In this document: positions 14,298-22,630 of the stretch, piece by piece
How positions within the stretch are numbered: position 1 is the first letter of the stretch
Layout: the number at the start of each line of letters is the position of its first letter
Source: Puniceicoccales bacterium
GTDB lineage: Bacteria; Verrucomicrobiota; Verrucomicrobiia; Opitutales; UBA9783
NCBI GenBank assembly: GCA_031260015.1
Contig: JAIRKR010000052.1
Span: forward strand, 1-23,846
Reading direction: 5' to 3'
Length of the DNA: 23,846 nt
Position numbers and translations under genes: made by a program
Notes under the pieces: model-generated
Told to the model about the DNA's origin: nothing
The model's database searches: none
Seen by the model: the letters and a program-made list of their open reading frames with translations, nothing else

Positions 14298-15422
14298 ATG
14301 CTATTCAAACAATGGAGGTTTCTTATTATTTTTGCCTGTATCATCGGAGCACAGGCATGCGTTTTAAATGCAGGTAAACGCCCCACAAATAAGTATCCCA
14401 GTTATCGTGACACCTACAAAACGGAAGATGTTGAAAATGTGCTCAAGCGTTACAATTTTCGGTGCATCTACGAAGATGGTAAATATTTTCGCTGTTTTAA
14501 TTGTACGCATCACATTGCTTTTATCCTAGAGAGTAAGGAAATGATCTTTGATGGCACCAAAGTGTTTTTGACGCGTCCGGTTGTGAAAAATCCAAGGCAA
14601 AATCGCTTTTTTGTCGCCACTGTGGATGTTGAGAAAATTTTAAAACCGCTCCTGGAACCCGAGAAGATAAAAAAATATTTGTCTAACGGAGGATGCATCG
14701 TAATTGATGCTGGACACGGGGGTGTTGCAGAAGGGGCAAAAAACAGCAAATTGAATTTGGTGGAAAAGCGGCTAACGTTGAATACGGCCCGCGCTTTGCA
14801 GTCGGCTTTAAGTAAATTAGGGTATAAAGTCTTTTTAACAAGGGAGGGCGATGTAGATTTAAGTCTCGAGCAGAGAGGGCAATGGGCGAATAAATTAAAA
14901 GCCCAATTGTTTGTTTCTCTGCATTATAATGCGGCAGAATCTACGCAGGCACGAGGCATTGAGACGTTTACTTACACGTTCGCATCCCACCCGTCTACGG
15001 ATCGCACAAAGGCGTTAGCTTCGGATGGCTCAACGGAGATTAACAATAGGTTTGATGTTCAAAATACGTATTTGGCCTATTGTATTCAGAAAAGTGTGAC
15101 TATACGCTTGGGGAGTATCGATCGTGGTGTACGTCGAGCCCGGTTCGGTGTTTTGAGGCATATCCACTGTCCTGCTGTTTTAATCGAATGTGGGTTTCTG
15201 AGTAACGACGATGAAGCAAAAAGAATTGCTACGAATGCTTATCAAGAAAAACTTGTGAACAGCATTGTTAAAGGGATACAACGTTACGGACACAACACGA
15301 TAATGCGTACGGCCATTATGCAACCCACTCAGATTTTAAAAGATTTTCAAAACAAAAAATCAAGTTTACCGAAACGTCCTTTGTCGAAGTCACAAAGCAA
15401 TCCGAATAAACAGACTTTGTAA
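14298..15422 (+). CDS. N-acetylmuramoyl-L-alanine amidase (Amidase_3), exported
   Basis: Zn-dependent hydrolase that cleaves the bond between N-acetylmuramic acid and the peptide stem, acting in the periplasm during division or wall turnover. An N-terminal signal (LIIFACIIGAQAC) ends at Cys21 and could be a lipobox, though the -3 residue is Ala rather than Leu. Residues about 25-130 are a non-catalytic region I do not recognise. The catalytic domain follows: IVIDAGHGG (zinc His), NLVEKRLTLN (zinc Glu), LFVSLHYNAAES (second His) and AVLIECGFLSNDDEA (catalytic Glu). The C-terminal about 50 residues are basic and disordered (KKSSLPKRPLSK). It stands alone, with about 80 AT-rich bases upstream. 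Confidence 0.9.
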   Translation: MLFKQWRFLIIFACIIGAQACVLNAGKRPTNKYPSYRDTYKTEDVENVLKRYNFRCIYEDGKYFRCFNCTHHIAFILESKEMIFDGTKVFLTRPVVKNPRQNRFFVATVDVEKILKPLLEPEKIKKYLSNGGCIVIDAGHGGVAEGAKNSKLNLVEKRLTLNTARALQSALSKLGYKVFLTREGDVDLSLEQRGQWANKLKAQLFVSLHYNAAESTQARGIETFTYTFASHPSTDRTKALASDGSTEINNRFDVQNTYLAYCIQKSVTIRLGSIDRGVRRARFGVLRHIHCPAVLIECGFLSNDDEAKRIATNAYQEKLVNSIVKGIQRYGHNTIMRTAIMQPTQILKDFQNKKSSLPKRPLSKSQSNPNKQTL

Positions 15423-15558
15423 ACGTACAACCGTAGTCATTCAGCAGAGATTAAATCATTTTGCGATGCATTGTGTGGATTTACGCCACCAGAAAAATGT
15501 ATCTTGCAAGTTTTCTGTTTTATGAAAAAACTCGACTTAAAATGATAAGATTGATAGG

Positions 15559-15582
15559 TTGATCAGAGGGGACTGTGATCAA
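15559..15582 (+). promoter_or_regulatory. Inverted repeat framing the glgB ribosome-binding site
   Basis: TTGATCA (15559-15565) and TGATCAA (15576-15582) are perfect complements around a 10-base loop, GAGGGGACTG, that contains the Shine-Dalgarno-like GAGGGG; the last base of the right arm is the A of the glgB ATG. In RNA this would put the ribosome-binding site in a loop and the start at the stem base. It could equally be a DNA operator. Confidence 0.4.
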
Positions 15583-17774
15583 TGAATGTCAACGAACAGG
15601 CCGAATTTGAAGCTCTATTGCATGGGATTCACACGAATCCACACCACTTTTTAGGAATACATCGTCAAGGGAACCAATATATTATTCGTGGACTGTTTCG
15701 CGGCGCGAAGAAATGTTTTTTACGCGATCTGACGCAAAGTAAGTTAGTTGAAATGTTAAAAGTTGCCGACGAAGGATTGTTTGCAACGTTCGTTTCTGAG
15801 ACTATTCAATACCAATTTGAAGTTACTTACGAAGACCATAGGGCATACCTAAAGGACCCTTATTCTTTTAAACCTACTTTAACCGATGAAGATTTGTGTT
15901 TGTTTAACCAAGGGAATCATCATCGTATATACCGAAAATTAGGCGCTCATTGCATATTACATGAAGGAGTAGGGGGTTGTGCATTCGCCGTTTGGGCACC
16001 TAATGCAAAGCGTGTGTCGGTTGTGGGAGACTTTAACCAGTGGGATGGCCGACATTATCCCATGCGTTGCCTAAAGCATTCGGGAATCTGGGAAATTTTT
16101 ATTCCCGATTTACAAGCAGGTGTGAAATACAAGTATGAAATTTATGATGCCAATCAACAATTGCAGCTAAAAACGGATCCTTATGGTTTATTTTTTGAGG
16201 GAGCACCCCACAATGCTTCCATCATCGCGTGTGAAGATACTTTTGAATGGGAAGATGAAGAATGGCTTGCGAAACGTGCTCAAACCCACGGACAGGAAGT
16301 CCCCATTACGGTATACGAGGTGCATTTAGGATCGTGGAAACATACCATGGACAAACGTGGAGAAAAGAGGCCTATGACCTATCGAGAATTGGCAGAGAAT
16401 TTGGTACCGTATGTAAAAGATCTTGGTTTTACGCACGTAGAATTTTTACCCATTGCCGAACATCCTTTTTTAGGCTCTTGGGGGTATCAGGTGACAGGAT
16501 TTTTTGCTCCTACTTCGCGTTACGGCTCACCGGAAGATTTTATGTATTTGATCGACACATTTCATAAGAATGAGATAGGTGTCATTGTAGATTGGGTACC
16601 TGGACATTTCCCCAAAGATGCATTTGCGTTGGCAAAATTTGATGGAACAGCATTGTATGAGCACGCAGATCCGCGTCAAGGCGAGCATCCCGATTGGGGT
16701 ACACTTATTTTTAACTACGGTCGACATGAAGTTCGCAATTTTTTGCTGTGCAGTGCGCTTGCTTGGTTGGACCGATTTCATGTGGATGGACTCCGGGTAG
16801 ATGCCGTTGCTTCCATGTTATATTTAGATTATTCGCGAAAAGAGGATGCATGGATTCCCAATTATTATGGCGGAAAAGAGAACACGGAAGCCATTGATTT
16901 CTTGCGTTGCGTCAACGATCTTGTTCACCGGTATTATCCGGGGGTTCTAACCATTGCTGAAGAATCGACATCATCGGGCCGAGTCTCGCATCCAACGCAC
17001 GCATCTGGGTTGGGTTTTGATTTTAAATGGAATATGGGTTGGATGCACGATGTCTTGAATTATTGTAAGAAAGATCCCATTTACAGAAAGTATCATCACA
17101 ATGAAATGAGTTTTGGGATGTTGTATCAATATTCTGAAAATTTTATGATGGTATTTTCCCACGATGAGGTTGTGCACGGTAAAGGATCGATGGTGAATAA
17201 GATGGGCTCTTACTTCTTTGACGATAAAGTAAGTACCCTAAGAGCTCTCTATGCCTACATGTGGGGGTGGCCCGGCAAGAAAACTTTGTTTATGGGCGAT
17301 GAGATTGGACAGGTGATTGAATGGGATTTTTGCAAGGAACTCGACTGGTGTTTGCTGCAGTGTCCCAATCATCGTGGGATTCAGCAACTTGTAAAGGATT
17401 TAAACGCTGCCTACAGGCGGTATTCATTTTGGTCTCGATGGGATCCACAAAGGGGTGGGTTTGAATGGATTGATCCCGATGATTACCCCAACAGCGTATT
17501 TTCTTTTGTACGCCGTGACCCAAATTCGCATCAGACGTTACTTTTTATTTCAAATTTTACACCCGTAGAACATCCGCATTATCGCTTGGGAGTGCCTTTT
17601 ACAGGTACTTGGAAAGAAATATTAAATACGGATGCAAGCTGTTATAATGGTAAAAACAGAGGCAATTTGGGTGCTTTGGTAACTCAAAATGTAGAACAGC
17701 ATGGACGTCCTTATTCTCTAAATGTATACTTGCCGCCCCTATCGACGCTTATCTTTTCCTATGAGACGTCATAA
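15582..17774 (+). CDS. glgB: 1,4-alpha-glucan branching enzyme GlgB
   Basis: Introduces alpha-1,6 branches in glycogen. At 730 residues it is the standard bacterial size. An N-terminal extra beta domain (HHFLGIHRQGNQYIIRGLF) precedes the CBM48 module (CAFAVWAPNAKRVSVVGDFN), then the GH13 barrel with VDGLRVDAVASMLYLDY (nucleophile Asp407), TIAEES (acid/base Glu460) and FSHDEVVHGKGSM (Asp528). These sit at almost the same positions as E. coli D405/E458/D526. A C-terminal beta domain ends the protein. No other glycogen genes (glgA, glgC, glgP) are in the window. The leader holds a GAGGGG ribosome-binding site inside a small inverted repeat. It converges with ribF. Confidence 0.96.
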   Translation: MNVNEQAEFEALLHGIHTNPHHFLGIHRQGNQYIIRGLFRGAKKCFLRDLTQSKLVEMLKVADEGLFATFVSETIQYQFEVTYEDHRAYLKDPYSFKPTLTDEDLCLFNQGNHHRIYRKLGAHCILHEGVGGCAFAVWAPNAKRVSVVGDFNQWDGRHYPMRCLKHSGIWEIFIPDLQAGVKYKYEIYDANQQLQLKTDPYGLFFEGAPHNASIIACEDTFEWEDEEWLAKRAQTHGQEVPITVYEVHLGSWKHTMDKRGEKRPMTYRELAENLVPYVKDLGFTHVEFLPIAEHPFLGSWGYQVTGFFAPTSRYGSPEDFMYLIDTFHKNEIGVIVDWVPGHFPKDAFALAKFDGTALYEHADPRQGEHPDWGTLIFNYGRHEVRNFLLCSALAWLDRFHVDGLRVDAVASMLYLDYSRKEDAWIPNYYGGKENTEAIDFLRCVNDLVHRYYPGVLTIAEESTSSGRVSHPTHASGLGFDFKWNMGWMHDVLNYCKKDPIYRKYHHNEMSFGMLYQYSENFMMVFSHDEVVHGKGSMVNKMGSYFFDDKVSTLRALYAYMWGWPGKKTLFMGDEIGQVIEWDFCKELDWCLLQCPNHRGIQQLVKDLNAAYRRYSFWSRWDPQRGGFEWIDPDDYPNSVFSFVRRDPNSHQTLLFISNFTPVEHPHYRLGVPFTGTWKEILNTDASCYNGKNRGNLGALVTQNVEQHGRPYSLNVYLPPLSTLIFSYETS

Positions 17775-17881
17775 AATGGCTTTTGGAATACAGTCGAAAC
17801 AGAATGACGAGAAAGTAACAACTCCTGCAACTTCTTAGCAAATAGTCTTCCCGTATCCATAAGTTATATGGGTAAATGTTG

Positions 17882-18652
17882 CTAACGGGCCAGATCGGTG
17901 CCACAAAAGTTAATCGTTATGCTTTGATATATGTTGGGAGTAATTTCCGGTTGCACAAGCACAGAAGAGGTTGCTTCCACGGTAAGTTTTGCGGGAGAAA
18001 AGTAATCCTTGGAACACAGTTGAACGGCGTAGATACCGGGTGGCAATTGGATTTCGTAAGGATAGGGGAATTGGACGTTGTAAGGGTGATGTTTTTTGAG
18101 GTGTTTTAATTGTCCCCATCGATGGTAAGATTTTCCAAGGAGGGTGTTAACCAAATCAATTTGTCCCGCTTGCAGGGCATGACGAATACGTGTACTGCAG
18201 ATGCGTTCACCTTCATGGGTACAGGGCTGCGTTACGTTAAGACACACATGGTTCTCCTTTTGGCAGAGTGTTTCCAACGTTGCAACGTTTCCTTGACGTT
18301 GGTGTCCGAAGTGAAAATCTTCTCCAACGTATACCGTGTGCAGATTGGGGAAAATACGTTTTAAGAAGGAAAAAAAGCGATCCGGTTGGAATTGTGACCA
18401 CGCCGATGTGAAATGTTTTACAAAAATGTGGTCCACTTTTAATTCCTTCAGCAATCGGTAACGCTGTTGGATGGGGTAAATCATTTTGGGAGCCTGAGGA
18501 AACCCAAGTACTTTTTGCGGATGTGGATGAAAGCTTAATACACCTGACCAAGCATGGGTATTGCGAGCGTTTTCCACGGCTTTGCCAATGAGCGTTCGAT
18601 GTCCCAAATGCACACCGTCAAAAATCCCAATGGCCAAATGTAATTCTTTCAT
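17882..18652 (-). CDS. ribF: RibF-type FAD synthetase, riboflavin-kinase domain degenerate
   Basis: The N-terminal FMN adenylyltransferase domain is clear: LAIGIFDGVHLGH (HxGH nucleotidyltransferase motif, His15-His18), LSFHPHPQKVL, YVGEDFHFGHQRQGN and the ICSTRIRHALQAG motif. In bifunctional RibF the C-terminal riboflavin kinase domain should follow with GxxRGRxLGFPTAN and a total of about 310 residues. Here the tail (about 175-256) has only the framework-like YEIQLPPGIYAVQL and no recognisable kinase signature, and the protein stops at 256. The kinase activity is therefore probably missing, so FMN would have to come from another enzyme or from the host. The start overlaps the truB stop by four bases (ATGA), so the two are coupled. 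Confidence 0.82.
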   Translation of the reverse strand: MKELHLAIGIFDGVHLGHRTLIGKAVENARNTHAWSGVLSFHPHPQKVLGFPQAPKMIYPIQQRYRLLKELKVDHIFVKHFTSAWSQFQPDRFFSFLKRIFPNLHTVYVGEDFHFGHQRQGNVATLETLCQKENHVCLNVTQPCTHEGERICSTRIRHALQAGQIDLVNTLLGKSYHRWGQLKHLKKHHPYNVQFPYPYEIQLPPGIYAVQLCSKDYFSPAKLTVEATSSVLVQPEITPNIYQSITINFCGTDLAR

Positions 18653-19386
18653 AGATTTGGATAGGCGGCGTAAAAGTTTTGGTAAGGTAGAATGTAATTT
18701 TGCAAATCCTCGAAAGATTTATTTTCTAGCGTTTGGAGTGCAATGGCTTGATCGATGGAAAAGGGGCCGTTTTGTACACGCCTTAGCCCTGTTAAATGGG
18801 CACCACATCCCATTTTTCTTCCTAAATCGAATGCCAGAGACCGTACATAGGTACCTTTCGAACATTGTAGTTGAAAGCGAAGGGTCGTCTCCGTGTACGA
18901 AACGCAATGAAATTGGAATATCGTAATTAAGTGCGGGATACGTTCGACTTCTTTACCCTTGCGAGCTAATTTATAGAGCGGTGTGCCGTTCAATTTTTTT
19001 GCCGAAAACATGGGAGGTATTTGATACTGATCCCCCAGAAAACTGTCCATGGCTTTTACAACGTGCGATAATTGAATGCCTTCCGTGGAAGAACGCCTTG
19101 TAATTTCACCTTCGAGGTCATAGGTATTCGTTTCTACACCCAATTGGATGGTACCTTCGTAAGTCTTATGCAAACACATTAGGGATTGAAAGAGTTGGGT
19201 TGCTTTCCCCAGTAAAACGATTAGAAGTCCGGTAGCCGATGGATCCAAAGTTCCCGCGTGACCGATTTTTGCGATACGAAACTGTTTACGTAGGTATCGT
19301 ATGACGTCGAACGAAGTCCAGTGACACGGTTTATCGATGCATAAAATGCCATCCAATGGATTTAAACAAATGTATTTAAGGGTCAT
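18649..19386 (-). CDS. truB: tRNA pseudouridine(55) synthase TruB
   Basis: Makes pseudouridine 55 in the T loop of tRNAs. The 245-residue protein has DGILCIDKPCHWTSFDVIRYL and the catalytic motif IGHAGTLDPSATGLLIVLLG with its Asp, then YEGTIQLGVETNTYDLEGEI, QIPPMFSAKKLNGTPLYKLA and CSKGTYVRSLAFDLG. This is the whole catalytic core; the C-terminal PUA-like extension of some members is absent, as in many bacteria. It is embedded in nrnA-truB-ribF, with 4-base overlaps at both ends, indicating one translationally coupled operon. Confidence 0.95.
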   Translation of the reverse strand: MTLKYICLNPLDGILCIDKPCHWTSFDVIRYLRKQFRIAKIGHAGTLDPSATGLLIVLLGKATQLFQSLMCLHKTYEGTIQLGVETNTYDLEGEITRRSSTEGIQLSHVVKAMDSFLGDQYQIPPMFSAKKLNGTPLYKLARKGKEVERIPHLITIFQFHCVSYTETTLRFQLQCSKGTYVRSLAFDLGRKMGCGAHLTGLRRVQNGPFSIDQAIALQTLENKSFEDLQNYILPYQNFYAAYPNL

Positions 19387-20339
19387 TGTGCAATGAGATT
19401 CGCCAAAGCCTGAATCAATTGATTCCGATTAAACGTCCGAGAATCGCATTGAAATCCTGCGGCGCAAATGTGTCCAAATCCTCCGAATTGTCGGGCAACC
19501 TGATTGACGGCAAGATGAGGTGCCTTTGAGCGCAGGCTCCCTTTGACGAAGTGCTCGTTGTATTCGATAAAGGCGGCAATTTTTACGTTTTGAATCGTCA
19601 GAGCATGGGCAATGAATCCCTCTGTGTCACTGTGCTGCGTATTGGTTTTGACGTAATCATCCCGCGTTAATTCGATGCAAGCAATTTGTTCGTTGCAATG
19701 TAATTGAATCCTCGATAAAAATAGGCTGAGCAAGCGTATCTGTGCCAATGTCTTTTGCTCGAAGAGAGACTGGATAATTTCATAAGGCTGTAAATGGGTA
19801 CATTGCAGTAAGTATTCAGCGCAGGCAAATGTGTTTGCGCTTACATTGCTGTGAGAAAAATTTCCGGTATCGGTGATCAACCCTGCATACAAGGCCTGAG
19901 CAGCAATCAGGTCAAAGTTCCAGCCCACTTCTCTGAGTAAAGTTATTAGAATTTCACACGTAGATGAAAAATTTTCCTGCACATAATTATGTTTAGCAAA
20001 ATTTGGATTGTTGGGATGATGGTCAATGTTAAGAAAATGGGTGAGATTTTTGAACGATGCCGGCAGTCGTGTTAAATCGGCACAATCGAGAGCTATTAAA
20101 ATACCCGCATCATCCTTCATGTCTTCTAGATAAATGTAGGGTGTATCCTTGATTAACGTTTGCAAATTAAGGGGCATGTCGCGCGTTAAAATGCAAAAAG
20201 CTTTGACCTTCAGGCTATTGAGATAACGCGTGAATGCAATTTGTGAACCTACGGCGTCTCCATCGGGACGGACGTGCGTACAAACGTAGTAGGGCATAGA
20301 AGATTGCAGTTCATCCGCAAGGGTAGCTAAAAAAGGCAT
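19383..20339 (-). CDS. nrnA: DHH-family phosphoesterase NrnA (nanoRNase / pAp phosphatase)
   Basis: Degrades short oligoribonucleotides and dephosphorylates 3'-phosphoadenosine 5'-phosphate. The 318-residue protein has the DHH motifs in order: CTHVRPDGDAVGSQIAF, LIALDCADLTRL, FLNIDHHPNN (the DHH proper) and YAGLITDTGNFSHS. A C-terminal DHHA1 domain ends with QFGGFGHICAAGF (GGxGHxxAAGF substrate-binding loop). All metal-binding residues look intact. It is the first gene of the minus-strand unit, followed by truB and ribF, the order commonly seen after rbfA in bacteria; rbfA itself is not upstream, where the T3SS operon lies divergently. Confidence 0.92.
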   Translation of the reverse strand: MPFLATLADELQSSMPYYVCTHVRPDGDAVGSQIAFTRYLNSLKVKAFCILTRDMPLNLQTLIKDTPYIYLEDMKDDAGILIALDCADLTRLPASFKNLTHFLNIDHHPNNPNFAKHNYVQENFSSTCEILITLLREVGWNFDLIAAQALYAGLITDTGNFSHSNVSANTFACAEYLLQCTHLQPYEIIQSLFEQKTLAQIRLLSLFLSRIQLHCNEQIACIELTRDDYVKTNTQHSDTEGFIAHALTIQNVKIAAFIEYNEHFVKGSLRSKAPHLAVNQVARQFGGFGHICAAGFQCDSRTFNRNQLIQALANLIAQ

Positions 20340-20402
20340 GCAGCAATTTATGCGTATTGTGGGTGAAAAAACAACGCTGTTTTTGATAAAAATCTGAAAA
20401 AC

Positions 20403-20432
20403 ATCCTACGCATTACGGGAATGCGGTAGGAT
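20403..20432 (-). terminator. Terminator-like hairpin in the leader of the nrnA operon
   Basis: On the minus strand ATCCTACCGCATT and AATGCGTAGGAT pair into a 12-bp stem with one bulged C and a CCCGT loop, followed by GTTTTTC. This looks like an intrinsic terminator pointing toward nrnA, about 65 bases before its start. It could stop antisense reading out of the divergent T3SS gene or attenuate nrnA-truB-ribF. Confidence 0.5.
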
Positions 20433-20493
20433 CATTTCAATTATTTTACCGAAGAATGACGGTTGTCCGTTTTTTAGCCATGTGTGAACTGAT

Positions 20494-20509
20494 TGGCATG
20501 TAAACTGCT
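20494..20509 (+). promoter_or_regulatory. Sigma-54-like -24/-12 element before the T3SS operon
   Basis: TTGGCATGTAAACTGCT (from 20493) agrees with the sigma-54 consensus TGGCACG-N4-TTGCW at all but two defined positions, with GG at 20495-20496 and GC at 20507-20508 correctly spaced. The predicted start of transcription, near 20520, would leave only about 8 bases before the ATG at 20528 and would fall inside the AAAGGG ribosome-binding site. That is a serious objection, so it is tentative. Confidence 0.35.
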
Positions 20510-20527
20510 TGGATAAAGGGAAGTTTT

Positions 20528-22606
20528 ATGAGTGTTGATTTTTGGAATGACAATTTTGATATTACTCCTCTGTTGCAGGGAACAGAGCCTGAACGATGTC
20601 TGGCCAGTGGAATCAATATATCTACTTACAATACAATCCCACAATTCGAGGTCCTTTTTAAAAATTTATTTAATGAGATTTACAAACCTACATTGAAAAA
20701 TTTGGTAGCAGAATTCAATTCTATTCTGAGCTTGGGAAGAAGTTCACAGACTTCTTATGCGTTGAGTGATACTAATCCGTCACTTGATGCGAGTTTAATT
20801 TTAAAAGAAAACGATCTTAATATCAACTGTAAAGAAGGCAACTATGCGTATCAATATTACGTTGAATGTATTGTACTCAAATTGAACGAACTCTACGACT
20901 ACATTGATTACGTAAACAAAGCTTTGTTGCCTAGACTTGAACTCATGAAAAGCGATAGTGCAACAATGGCAAATGCGCAGGTTGTAATTGATCAATTAAA
21001 AATGTGCGATGCGATCGTTTTTGAACGGATAAGAGATTTTAACAGTTATTACGTATTCAAAACAGACTCAAGCAAGGGAGAATACGCAGAGTATTGGGAG
21101 GAAGAGTTTGTACGATATTTTACTCCCGGTGAGCAGGCGTACACTTCTCCATCCAAAATTGGATCACTTTCCTCCTATCCTGATCTAGAGGCCCTGCGGA
21201 AATTAAAAGTTGAGTCTCCCATTTATGATGAAGCAAGTAATGCTTGGGCACCGTTTGATAAAGAGCTAACCTCTTTTAACGAACTAACGTTGCTCGATAA
21301 ATTAAAATACATATGCGTCTATTATAAACTTGATTTGGGCACGAGTGGAGAGAGTAGGATCTTTTTCCCTGACGATGCGGCGATTGGGTACCCATGTATG
21401 CCGAATGTGGTTAGTACGAGCGCCATCGAAGATACAAAAGAATTAGGAGCCCTCGAATTATTTTACGTTGGCTATCTCATCGACCGCGACGGCCCCGTTA
21501 ATGCCTTGTCTTCGTTTTTAGAAATAAAAACTCAAGCTTTGAGAGAAAATATTAGCATTGTTATGAGGAAGATTTCTGCTTTGCGACAATATTTATCCTT
21601 CATTCGACGTGCTTTAGAGTTATTAAATACCAGTCAAGCCAGTGGATCAAACAGATTACCTGATGCGGCTTACACGGCACTCACGCATATAAGTGGTAGC
21701 GTTATGCGTAATCTAATGGAGTTAAAGGACGCTCGAGGAAATTATTTGAGAGATCGTCAAGGAAATGAAATTAGAGATCCTTTTATTGTTATTCAATGTA
21801 AGGATATTACAACAAATGATGGCTATCATTTAACGAATACAAACAGATACTTATTGGTTAAGGCAACCCAAGCGGGCCTCAAGGCTTTTTTGGGAGATGC
21901 AATCGTGAACGGCAATTCTAATGGGAAGGCTTATACCTTTGATAGGACATTTTTGGATACTACAAGTTGGAGTGGACTTAACGGACTTATTACAAGTAGG
22001 AATCGGACTCTGCCGGTGAAATCTTATGCCGATATAGACGGGACGCAAATCCCCTCCGATAAGTTGGCTACTGCGAGTCAAACACATATTCTTCCGGATA
22101 TGTATCTGCCAACTGCTTTGCCCAACGCTCCATACACGATTTACGATAAATTTTTGTACACCGCTGATACAACAACAACACTGGACATCGGCCTCCTCTT
22201 CTTCATCGATCGTGTAATTATAGATACGCACAATGCGGATGGGAACATTTATCTTTTACAATTTGATGGGCAGGAACAAGCTAAGCAGTGGTTACCGAAA
22301 GAAATAGAGTCGACACCCATTACTCCAAGTTCGGCCCTAGGTTACGATTGGGGTGGGGACCAAACTGATGAAAAAGATTTCCGAACATATTGGAGACACC
22401 GTAATGATAATGTTTGGTCGTCAGTTGTAGATAGCTGGACTACAGTCATTAATACGTCAGTTGAAAATGTCAAAAGTACGATTGAAGGCATTAACAACGA
22501 TGTATCTACGATGCGTAGCAAGATAGATACGTTCAATTCTACCAGTTCAACATTTAGGAATCGTGCTTACAGTGCCTATAGCACAATTATAAACAATATT
22601 GGATAA
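20528..22606 (+). CDS. Unrecognised 692-residue protein at the tip-protein position of a T3SS translocon operon
   Basis: I do not recognise a family by motif. There is no signal peptide or membrane segment. Residues about 38-68 and 104-175 are strongly helical (for example YQYYVECIVLKLNELYDYID), a middle part about 330-385 is again helical (IKTQALRENISIVMRKISAL), and about 400-620 is mixed, with a small duplicated motif RGNYLRD/RQGNEIRD. The last 63 residues are a long Ser/Thr/Asn-rich amphipathic helix with regular hydrophobic spacing (VINTSVENVKSTIEGINNDV). A helical N-terminus, globular middle and terminal coiled-coil helix is the plan of T3SS needle-tip proteins (LcrV, IpaD, EspA). The gene order here, this gene, SycD-class chaperone, YopB-class translocator, matches lcrV-lcrH-yopB. 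It is about twice the length of LcrV. It has a good AAAGGGAAG ribosome-binding site. Confidence 0.75.
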   Translation: MSVDFWNDNFDITPLLQGTEPERCLASGINISTYNTIPQFEVLFKNLFNEIYKPTLKNLVAEFNSILSLGRSSQTSYALSDTNPSLDASLILKENDLNINCKEGNYAYQYYVECIVLKLNELYDYIDYVNKALLPRLELMKSDSATMANAQVVIDQLKMCDAIVFERIRDFNSYYVFKTDSSKGEYAEYWEEEFVRYFTPGEQAYTSPSKIGSLSSYPDLEALRKLKVESPIYDEASNAWAPFDKELTSFNELTLLDKLKYICVYYKLDLGTSGESRIFFPDDAAIGYPCMPNVVSTSAIEDTKELGALELFYVGYLIDRDGPVNALSSFLEIKTQALRENISIVMRKISALRQYLSFIRRALELLNTSQASGSNRLPDAAYTALTHISGSVMRNLMELKDARGNYLRDRQGNEIRDPFIVIQCKDITTNDGYHLTNTNRYLLVKATQAGLKAFLGDAIVNGNSNGKAYTFDRTFLDTTSWSGLNGLITSRNRTLPVKSYADIDGTQIPSDKLATASQTHILPDMYLPTALPNAPYTIYDKFLYTADTTTTLDIGLLFFIDRVIIDTHNADGNIYLLQFDGQEQAKQWLPKEIESTPITPSSALGYDWGGDQTDEKDFRTYWRHRNDNVWSSVVDSWTTVINTSVENVKSTIEGINNDVSTMRSKIDTFNSTSSTFRNRAYSAYSTIINNIG

Positions 22607-22630
22607 TTTTACATACAAAAGGAGAAATAT

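Noticed and set aside
17820..17881. Possible bidirectional terminator between glgB and ribF
   Set aside because: The only inverted repeat (around ATCCATA/TATATGGGT) is imperfect and has no T-run.
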